Source of the DNA: Xestospongia bergquistia
Taxonomy: Eukaryota; Porifera; Demospongiae; Haplosclerida; Petrosiidae
Direction of reading: 5' to 3'
DNA: 64,000 nt
NCBI GenBank assembly: GCA_963965975.1
Contig: OZ014414.1
Coordinates: 7,722,730 to 7,786,729, forward strand
Part shown: positions 55,641-64,000 of the stretch, piece by piece
Position numbering within the stretch: position 1 is the stretch's first letter
Layout of the letters: each line of letters opens with the position of its first letter
Notes under the pieces: generated by a model
What the model saw: the letters and a program-made list of their open reading frames with translations, nothing else
Database searches by the model: none
Told to the model about the DNA's origin: nothing
Made by a program: the position numbers and the translations under genes

Positions 55641-56576
55641 TTGCTTTCTTTCGACATATATGGATTTATCTAATTAACCAATTTAAAATAAAATTAAAAC
55701 TTATCAAATTACATTTTCCTCATTCTCTTGTACATTGCTACAATCATGACATACTGTTATTAGCTTTATCTTATTATCACACTTTACAAAGCAACAGTGC
55801 CTACACAGTAATTACCTTAATTCCTTTTCAAACTCTTTTTGTGTTTGCACTACATAAGAAAGAGTATGTGCACTTAGAATATCAAAATGGAACATTATTT
55901 TTACTTTATTACATCAAATAATTTGCTACATAGATGCAACTTGTATAACAATGTTTCAGATGGCATAACTGGACATACCTCCTTGATGAAAATCTTCACA
56001 TCAAATATTAAGTTATCATTTAATTCAAAGTCACAGAACAGATTTGTTCTTTGCACCAAAAACGTTCACAGCAGATTATACATGTACATGCAGCCTGTAT
56101 AACCATATAGTGGTTAAATGAACCAGTTAATTTAACAGTAATATATATAACAAGTTCCTTTTGTAGAAAAAATTTTGTTTTAAATATAATAGGACATACA
56201 TACATACTACAAATTTGACCTTTTTTAGATTTATTTAAGTACATAAACAATGTAGTTCCATAATAAATTTCTAATCAAAACAGTTTATATTGTAATACTT
56301 TTAACTGTATTTTTGGGGATTGATGGACCAAGAATCAGTTTTACAAAAGCTGTAACTGTAGTAGTTGATCAAATTTCACTCATTCAAAGATACAAAATAC
56401 ATGCTAATATAGAGTATATTTATTATAAGTATTAACATCATCCTACATGCATTGTTGTGAGACAATATAAATATCAGCTAATTATGCTATTAAACAATTT
56501 ACAATGGCACAAAGTCTCTTACAGACAATAATCAGCAACAAATAGTCTTGTACAGTTAACAAATAGTCTTGTACAA
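55641..56576. other. Intergenic stretch between copies M and N
   Basis: No gene is seen. About 55820-56060 is homologous to 57890-58130, upstream of copy N. This indicates a tandem duplication of a unit made of a fibrinogen-like gene plus its flank. Confidence 0.55.
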
Positions 56577-57767
56577 TTAACGAATATAAAGATCAATGAC
56601 TTCCAGTGGAGTATCTTCATCCCATGAGTGTTCACTACCACACATTCTTAGTTCAATATCTTCAGAGATGGTTTCATTGAGTGTAGTCATAAACCATGGC
56701 ATATTAGGGTTAGTACAACAAGGCTCTTCTTCTCCTTCACATCCTTGACCATCCCACAAGGGATCATTGGGGTATAAGACAGACAGATATGGTAATCCTG
56801 GAGATAATGCAGACTCACAATAATAATTACTACCTACAAAGCTAGGTACAGTTGTTCCTGTGCTGTTAATATTGCATGGACAATTATACCGTCCAGCATC
56901 AATAATAATTTCATCTTTCTCTCTTGCACCACATGCATAAGTCCAGATATGTTTACGAGGATTACTACCATAAGTAATAGTAACACCATCAACATATGTG
57001 TTACAGTTCTCAATGTTTGGACTGACATAACTACCATGCAAAGGTGGAAACCCATCAGGTGCACCAAACTGATAAGCCTTTATCTGACCACAGACTTTAC
57101 TATAATGATAACCTTGAGCTGAATAAACTATAGATGAAGAAGTAGGTCGACCACAAAGTCCATGACCTATGTTGTTAAATTGTCGTAATGTCATTCCAGG
57201 AGGACATGTAGCACCAGGATCACTCATATTGAGGTAGCCCACTCTCATCCAGCCTCCTTTACTATCACAGTTACTACCCTCCATATCACAATAGACATAT
57301 ATGAGAGTGCCATTAGGAGCTCGTAGTGTGTAATAGCCTGATTGAACAAGATTATTTTTCTGTTTGATATCAAGACATGTAGTTGGATATGAGTTAATGA
57401 ACTTGGATATAGCTTCTAATTGTCCCATCAATTTTCCACCAAGATCAGTAATAGATTCACATTCATAAGATTTTTCAACACAATGTCGTGATGAATAGAA
57501 GTTTGTAAGCGATTCACTCTTGGCATAATTCTTTCCATCACAGACAATACAACTCTCAATTGGAGGGACAACATTGGAGAGCACACTCAAAGACTCAGAA
57601 AGTCTCTGAATACATTGAAAGTTACTTTGATAGACCTTAACTGGTACATCTGTAATGGTTGTATTTTGAAGAGGTTGCATTTTGGCATTGTCTCCGTAGC
57701 ACCAAGAAATGAGAGCGCCAAATAAAAGAAAACACTTAACAAGGAGGGACTTCATTGTGTAACTCAT
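56577..57767 (-). CDS. Secreted fibrinogen-like protein, intact copy N (396 aa)
   Basis: An open single exon. The frame extends up to a Met at 57830, but a signal peptide (MSYTMKSLLVKCFLLFGAL) begins at the Met at 57767, which I choose; 57755 is a further option. The N-terminal region (TDVPVKVYQSN, CIVCDGKNY, FYSSRHC) is the same type as in copy I. The fibrinogen-like start (SGYYTLRAPNG, CDMEGSNC, GGWMRVGYLNM) and the C-terminal part (CGQIKAYQF, HIWTYACG, CPCN, FVGSNYYCES, WDGQGC, PCC, MPWF, DTPLEVIDLYIR) are complete. It is one of the three undamaged copies of the family here. Confidence 0.82.
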   Translation of the reverse strand: MSYTMKSLLVKCFLLFGALISWCYGDNAKMQPLQNTTITDVPVKVYQSNFQCIQRLSESLSVLSNVVPPIESCIVCDGKNYAKSESLTNFYSSRHCVEKSYECESITDLGGKLMGQLEAISKFINSYPTTCLDIKQKNNLVQSGYYTLRAPNGTLIYVYCDMEGSNCDSKGGWMRVGYLNMSDPGATCPPGMTLRQFNNIGHGLCGRPTSSSIVYSAQGYHYSKVCGQIKAYQFGAPDGFPPLHGSYVSPNIENCNTYVDGVTITYGSNPRKHIWTYACGAREKDEIIIDAGRYNCPCNINSTGTTVPSFVGSNYYCESALSPGLPYLSVLYPNDPLWDGQGCEGEEEPCCTNPNMPWFMTTLNETISEDIELRMCGSEHSWDEDTPLEVIDLYIR

Positions 57768-57830
57768 GATGTCGAGTGATTTCAAACACATACAATATAA
57801 TAATATTTGGTACGCGACCGCCGTCCGCAA

Positions 57831-58580
57831 TTATAGTATACGGATACGAACGGTGAAAAGTGTTCTTTTCATCTAAACCATCATCTAAAATTCTTTTTCA
57901 AACACTTCTTGTATTTACAATACATAAAAGAGAGAGCACGTGCACTTTGATAATCAAAAACTGAACATGATTTTCTATGCACATGCAATAATTTGCTATG
58001 CACATGCAACCTGTATAACCATAAACCAGAGTCCCATATGGCATTACTGGGAATAGTTCCTTGATGATAATCTTCACATCTAGAATTAAGCTTCCTAATC
58101 TTTTAGACTATAACAAGCTGTTTGAGTAAATGTACCTAAATGCAACAAATAGATGGATAAATAATAGCAGAGATAGAGAGAGATTAATGGATGAGAATAG
58201 ATGGATGTGTATATAATAAATTCTCTCATAGATCAATTCTACCTCAATGTAAATTTTAAACTAGAGTTGAACTGAAGCTACCAACAGTTTTCAAAAGAAA
58301 CTACTGTAGTCATTTGGTCCAGTGTTTAGACACTCCCCTCAAAATGTCATGGTGTCCTAATGTACATTAACTATTACTTAGGGAGTGACTTCAGGCTAAC
58401 AGTACACAACAGCAGTGTACTATCATTATAGGGATTGAAAGTAGACACATTTACAGTCACAGGAGAGACATGTTATTTGCACCAATAAAGTTCACATCAG
58501 GTTATACTAATGAAAATAACTCTAATAGACAAAATGTTTATTAAGTTTTATGTCTATCGTTACATTATATAAGTAACTAA
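57831..58580. other. Intergenic stretch upstream of copy N
   Basis: No gene is seen. It holds the promoter side of copy N and the third copy of the dispersed repeat described at 53940. Confidence 0.5.
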
Positions 58581-59320
58581 TTAACAAATGTAAAGTTCAA
58601 TTATATCTAAAGGAGTATCTTCATCATTTGAGTTTTCATCACCACAAACCCTCACTTCAATATCTTCAGTTGTAGTATCATTAAGAGTCTTTATAAACCA
58701 TGGCATCTTAGGATTAGTACAACATGGTACTTCATTTCCATTACATTGTTGACCATCCCATAATGGATCATCAGAATATAATTTAAAATCAGTTGGTAAT
58801 CCCTTCAATATATGTACACCAGATTCACAGTAGTACTCGCTACCTACAAAACTTGGTACACTTGTTCCCACACTTTCATTATTACATGGACAATACACAT
58901 TTCTATAAGGCATTGAAACACCATCTTCAGCTACACCACAAGCAAAAGTCCAGATATGTTTACGAGGATTACTGCCATAAGTAATAGTAACACCATCAAC
59001 ATATGTGTTACAATTCTCAATGTTGGGAACAGGAGGCTCTGGAATTACATTCAATGGTGGGAGTCCATTTGGTCTACCAAATTAATAGCCTCTTATTTGA
59101 CCACAGACCTTGTTGTAATGAGCTCCATGAGCAGAGTAAACTACAGATGAAAACATAGGTCTACCACATACACCATGGTCTATGTTGTTAAATTGTCGTA
59201 GTGTTAGTCCAGGAGGACAGGTAGCACCAGGTTCACTCATGTTGGGATAGCCTACTCTCATCCAACCTCCATCACCATCACAGTTAGTATCTTTCATATC
59301 ACAGATATAAGAGAACCATT
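58581..59320 (-). pseudogene. Fibrinogen-like gene copy O, truncated, one nonsense codon
   Basis: From the 5' side: a short piece containing MKDTNCDGDGGWMRVGYPNM, then CGQIRGY followed by TAA at 59092-59094 where paralogues have CAG/CAA (Gln). The frame then continues unbroken through NIENCNTYVDG, HIWTFACG, CPCN, FVGSEYYCES, WDGQQCNG, PCC, MPWF to DTPLDIIELYIC at 58581. Everything before the fibrinogen-like core is missing: at ~59320 the sequence jumps to intergenic DNA like that at 28380-28450. It has one point nonsense mutation plus a 5' deletion. Confidence 0.82.
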
Positions 59321-60055
59321 AGGAGATAAACATGTTTGTCAGACACAATGTTGTTTACATCAGTGACAATAGTCACTGGCTAATAATTGATTCTTATACA
59401 ATACTTACTACTTTAAGTGCATCAATTAAGCTTAGACAATGAGCTATATATAGATATATATACAATACAGATTATATAGTATGTAATGTACCATAATGTG
59501 AGGCATTAACTATTATTAACAAAGTAAACAACTTTATTTCTAGCAAATAACAATAATCTAGCATGCCAACAAGCCTTTAGGTAATCTAAATAAGTACATA
59601 AATGATGTTAGGAGTGCTTATAACATATATGACTATATTCTGAACATACAATAAAGCATAGAATAAACAATTAATATAGTATAACCAACTTTTGAATTGT
59701 TACAGAGGTAATAGTGCAAGCTACATGAAGGCGTGGCGTCTACTGCTTGTTCGTCGGACAAATTAAATACCTGCGTAACGTAACAACTTAGGCATACGTC
59801 ACTCAATGAATATATTACTACTAATATTGTGCACTTAACACACATTCAATTGTTAAGTCTAAACTTCATAATAAATACAAATAATTACCATCCAAAGGTG
59901 CTTTATGACCATGTCAACATAATACCTAATTTATATAATTATAAAATTGTTACTATAAAATACAAAATAAAAAACAGATCTAAGTTTCAAATTACGTGTA
60001 TTAAACAAATACACGTAATTCTTCTACTGCTAACAAGCCCACTGGAATAACACAG
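59321..60055. other. Intergenic stretch between copies O and P
   Basis: No gene is seen. The first ~300 bases match the upstream flank of copy G (28370-28720). That flank is joined directly to the truncated copy O. Confidence 0.55.
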
Positions 60056-61102
60056 TTAACGAATGTAAAGTTCAATAATATCCAGAGGGGTATCTTCATC
60101 GGAATCGCCTTGACTTGCACAAACCCTTAATTCAATATCTTCAAATGTAGTCTCTGAAAGAGTCTTCATAAACCATGGCATCTTAGAGTTAGTACAACAT
60201 GGTCCCTCATTTCCATTACATTGTTGTCCATCCCACAATGGATCATTAGAATATAAGACTCGTTGCCACGAATGTCCTGCAGGTAATCCAGATTCACAGT
60301 AATTATCATTACCAACAAAACTGGGCGATGTTGTGTTGAAGCTTCCAGTATTACATGGACATAAAAGCTCACCCCAAGGATGACCCTCACTTAAACAACA
60401 AGCATAAGTCCAGATATGTTTACGAGGATTACTACCATAAGTAATAGTAACACCATCAACATATGTGTTACAGTTCTCAATGTTTGGAATACATTTTTCA
60501 TCACCCAAGAGTGGGAATGCATCTGGAGCACGAAACTGATAACCTCTTATTTTACCACATATCATGTTATATTGGATTGCTTGTGAAGGAAAGAAAGTTG
60601 TTGCATATGTTGCTCCATTAGAAAGACCACATACACCATGATCTATATTGTTAAACTGTCGTAATGTTAGTCCAGGAGGACAGGTAGCACCAGGTTCACT
60701 CATGTTGAGGTACCCCACTCTCATCTAGCCTCCTTGACCATCACAGTTACTACCCTCCATATCACAATAGACTGATATAAGAGAACCGTTAGGAGCTTGT
60801 ATTGTGTAATAGCCTGATTTGGCTGAAACATTTTGTTTGAAGAGATCTCAGCAATAATTATTTAAAGGAAATTTTTGACAGGAGGAAGGAAGATGTTTGG
60901 GACAGAGAATGAATCTTACAACATTACTTTCTCTTATCTTGAATGTCTTTCCACTGTTACTAGGAATACAACAGTATTGTTCATAGAGTGAGGGAGGATG
61001 CGGAGTTAGTAGACTAGTGTAGTCAGCCATACAATCAGATGACCCTTTACAAGCACAGATAGCTATTTGTAACCAAAAGAAGAGGTTGACAGTATTTTTC
61101 AT
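60056..61102 (-). pseudogene. Fibrinogen-like gene copy P, two in-frame stops
   Basis: It is co-linear with copy G over its whole length with no frameshift. From Met at 61102 (MKNTVNLFFWLQIAI, signal peptide) it reads through CMADYTSLLTPHPP and YCCIPSNSG. TGA occurs at 60848-60850 and TAG at 60725-60727, the latter in place of the Trp of GGWMRV. The remainder ends DTPLDIIELYIR at 60056. Two independent nonsense mutations in an otherwise full-length copy point to a recent loss. Confidence 0.85.
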
Positions 61103-61573
61103 TCTTATAAGAGTTCACAAGTACCAGTCTCACAGAATATATATTTACTAGCTTTTTAACCAGTTTATATAATTATGTTTTTCAAAACTTGGTTATGTTT
61201 ATTGATTGTATATTCTACACTTAATTGTAAATTCAGAATAAAGTCATATTATGTTGTAAGCACTGTCATATGTACATAGATTTATGTACATAATTTATAT
61301 TAACTAATGACTTGTTGCCATTGCTAGATTTATGTTGTTTCACATTGTTGTCTTTAATAAAACATGTTTGCCAGACATAATGGTGTTTATATTGCTAATG
61401 TAGTAAATGTCAAATAGTTGATTCTTGTACAATACTTAAAAACAATAATTTGAAACAACAATAATCTAGAAATGACAACAATCCTTTTAGGCAATCTAAA
61501 CAACTATGTACAGCTACATACATATGCTTGAGAACAATTATAGCCATCAATATAATCCTCTACATGACAACTA

Positions 61574-61870
61574 TTAGAACTGTAAATTGTTGATGGAGCT
61601 AAAGTTATTTTCTGTAAAGAGTTTTGAACAATTTAAAGGAAATCTTTGGCAAGAGGCAGGGAGTTGGATAGGACAGAGAATAAATGTTTTAAACAGGTTT
61701 TCTTTTAAATTGAACTTCTTTCCACTGTTACTGGGAATACAATAGCACTGTTCATAAAGTGAAGAAGGACGTGGAGTTATTTGACTAGCATAGTCTATCA
61801 TCAATATAGTAGAGCCTTCATTGATTGTCAATAACAAGTTAAAAAAGAATAGTTGAATCTTCATTTTCAT
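61574..61870 (-). pseudogene. Fibrinogen-like gene copy Q, N-terminal fragment
   Basis: The frame starts MKMKIQLFFFNLLLTI (signal peptide) and runs through the N-terminal Cys-rich segment (QITPRPSSLYEQ, CIPSNSGKKF, NCSKLF), ending after NNLQF. The fibrinogen-like core and C-terminal part are missing downstream. It could encode a 98-residue secreted fragment, but truncation is more likely than function. Confidence 0.7.
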
Positions 61871-63064
61871 GAATTGTACTAGAAAATGACTAGTTAACTG
61901 TTTGTTTGTTTTATTTAAGCTTAGTTGGATCCATAGTTACGGTTAAAAATGTAAATAACACTGCATGTTTCGAATAGAATAAACAATTATTTGCGTAATA
62001 ATATATTCCTTTGGGACATGTATCCTAATGTTGATATACAAAATATTATTTATTAATTCCAATAATAACAACATTTATAATATATAATTATGCATACAAT
62101 ACAAACAATACAAATAGTAACATCCATAATGTAACTGCATGGACAATACAAACAATACAATCAGTATACACAAACATTACACAGTACAAGGAAAGCATCT
62201 ACTAATGGGCTGACAGTTTGAATGAATTATTATAAATATTAATATTTCATAAGTGTGTTCATGTTGTTGCTACAAAAATGTTCCACATCATTCAATATAC
62301 ACATGCAGCAAACAGTATAAGAGCAACAACATGAATTAGGAGCTAGAGCCACTGAGCTCCTGATCTTTTGTTTATATAATCTTTTAAACAATTTAATATT
62401 GTCAGAACAGTTAGTTAATGGTTATCATTGACTCAAGACTGTTGTGTCAAAACAAAAAAAAATCTATTCAGTTGTGGCATCATCTCCAAGTAAAAGAAAG
62501 TACTTATAATTAAGGAAGGCACAAATTGTTAAGTCTGTATACACTTAAGAGCTGGTCTTCACATTTATGTATACATATAGGCATTCCAAATCTATGTGTA
62601 GAAAATATATACATTGAGCCTAGTTAATTATAGCTAGTGAAATTAATAGTTTTATTAAAAATTGAGCCTTTAAGGTGGGATGACTTGATAAACAGAAAAG
62701 TATAGATCAAATACAAACCATTTCTCTGTTATTATTGGATACACAATAATTGTATATCATAATAAATGTATACCGCTGACAATAATATTGCTCAAATAAA
62801 TCATCGTACTAGAGTTATTTTAATACTTTATTTGTTAGTATATTCATCCCATTTTGTCATGTATCCATAAAACAACCTTTGTCTCACTCAAAGATAGTTA
62901 TGCTTTAAAAGGACATTTTTATATCAAATATTTTTTGTCATTAAAAGAATTACTTGATGAGTATGTTGTTACTAAAATTATAGATAATTAAAAAAATGTT
63001 TCTATAACAGCTATAGCTATAAAGATATAGATTGTTATTTTAATAACCCATAGAGTAATATTAT
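61871..63064. other. AT-rich intergenic stretch
   Basis: No gene, RNA or clear repeat is seen. Several ACAATACAAA-like short repeats occur near 62095-62160. The 3' UTR of the uroporphyrinogen decarboxylase gene would extend into its right end. Confidence 0.5.
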
Positions 63065-63403
63065 TCATTGCTGTGAGAACTGATGAACAGAGTCAATAAA
63101 TGTCTTGAGATGTTCAGGATTGATATCTGGATAAATTCCATGACTAAGATTTGCAATGTGTCTTTGTCTGCCAAACTTATCTATCATTGCTCTTGTACTC
63201 ATAGCAATGTCATCCTAAATAAAGTAAAACAATATTGCTAATTAGACAACAAAGGAGATGGTAGTCACTGATTTAAGAAGTGGTAAACAGTGATATGTAG
63301 CCTTCAACAAAAGATACTACATATATTATACCTACCTTACTGGCATATAATTGGCAAGGATCAAGGTTACCTTGTAGTGTGACACTACTGCCTACTGCCT
63401 CTC
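63065..63403 (-). CDS. UROD: Uroporphyrinogen decarboxylase, last two exons
   Basis: Exon 63403-63336 encodes EAVGSSVTLQGNLDPCQLYASK and ends AAG|GTAGGT. Exon 63214-63065 encodes DDIAMSTRAMI, then HIANLSHGIYPDINPEHL and the C-terminus, with TGA at 63065-63067. The blocks LQGNLDP and (R)HIANL.HG.YPD..PEH are hallmarks of the family, which decarboxylates uroporphyrinogen to coproporphyrinogen in haem synthesis in the cytosol. The reading frame is continuous across the intron. Upstream exons must lie beyond 64000. Fibrinogen-like fragments at 63486-64000 would therefore be inside a UROD intron, unless this is a detached 3' copy of the gene. Confidence 0.9.
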
Positions 63404-63485
63404 TATTTAATGACAAAACATGGTTTTAAAAATTAGATTTATATAATTCCAAAGATATGCTAATGTAAAAAAAAACACTTTTTTT

Positions 63486-64000
63486 CATTGCATTCTTGTC
63501 CATCCCATAATGAATCATTGGAATATAAAATTGATTTATAATTATAAGGTACAGCAGATTCACAGTAGTAATCCATACCCACAAATATAGGTACAGTTGT
63601 TCCTGTACTGCCAATTTTACATGGACATGAATATTGTATATGATCTAACTTATTTTCACTAATACAACAAGCATAAGTCCAGATATGTTTACGAGGATTA
63701 CTACCATAAGTAATGCTAACACCATCAACATGTGTTACAATTGTCAATGTTTAGATTGGCATTACTAGCATGCAAAGGCAGAAACCCATCTGGTACACGA
63801 AAGTGATAACCTCTTAATTGACCACAGACCTCACTGTAATAAAGTCCATAAGTCAAGTAAGTTATAGATGAAGTCTTTATAAATCATGGCATTTTAGGGT
63901 CTGTACAACATGGTCCTTCATTTCCATTACATTGTTGACCATCCCATAATGAATCATTGGAATATAAAGTTTTTGTAAACTTGTAAGGTACAGCAGATTC
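63486..64000 (-). pseudogene. Rearranged fibrinogen-like fragments, copy R
   Basis: Two pieces are present. The piece 63870-63486 contains CGQLRGYHF, PDGF, then HIWTYACC, CPCK, FVGMDYYCES and WDGQECNE. It breaks off before the PCC/MPWF end and has a 2-base deletion in NTYVDG near 63740. The piece from the right edge to ~63871 is a second, overlapping copy of the distal part (ESAVPYK, WDGQQCNGNEGPCC, then MP with a stop in place of Trp). It is joined directly to the 5' side of the first piece. Both are non-functional. Confidence 0.75.

Overview
The window is animal nuclear DNA: AT-rich, with split genes, short introns carrying canonical GT/AG ends, long tandem gene arrays and many broken copies. 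Metazoan-type products (a phospholipase B-like lysosomal enzyme, a P-loop/death-fold protein, fibrinogen-like secreted proteins, single-pass receptors) together with compact introns and low GC suggest a sponge, most likely a demosponge. That assignment is an inference from gene style, not proof.

Layout. (1) 1-26.9 kb, + strand: a tandem array of one family of cysteine-rich single-pass membrane proteins that I cannot match to a named family. A complete unit has a 34-nt signal-peptide exon, three exons each encoding a ~100-residue Cys-rich repeat, a short linker exon and a terminal exon with the transmembrane segment and cytoplasmic tail (TM1). Some units carry a second downstream cassette: a fourth repeat (D4), a second linker and a different TM/tail exon (TM2). 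The phases let the cassette replace TM1 by alternative 3'-terminal splicing. Here the copies are named A (3' end only), B, C, D, E (pseudogene) and F. (2) 27-31 kb and 54.9-64 kb, - strand: a family of mostly intronless secreted proteins built on a fibrinogen-like start (CDMEGSNC..GGWMRVGYL) plus a conserved Cys-rich C-terminal part. A few copies are intact (27.1-28.1, 37.6-38.8, 56.6-57.8 kb); many are frameshifted, interrupted by stops or truncated. (3) 32.4-37.4 kb, - strand: a complete 18-exon phospholipase B-like gene encoding 538 aa. (4) 37.6-54.6 kb, - strand: a segmental tandem triplication of a pair made of one fibrinogen-like gene and one gene for a P-loop NTPase-like protein with a C-terminal death-fold domain. 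The middle P-loop gene is intact (813 aa), the first has lost its first coding exon, and the third is frameshifted and fused to the fibrinogen-like module. (5) 63.0-63.4 kb, - strand: the last two exons of uroporphyrinogen decarboxylase, with fibrinogen-like fragments just upstream, probably inside its intron.

Together the window looks like a fast-evolving birth-and-death locus of secreted and membrane recognition-type proteins, with one or two conserved single-copy genes embedded. An immune or self-recognition role for the two expanded extracellular families is only a hypothesis. All exon boundaries were set by hand from GT/AG sites, reading phase and comparison between copies.
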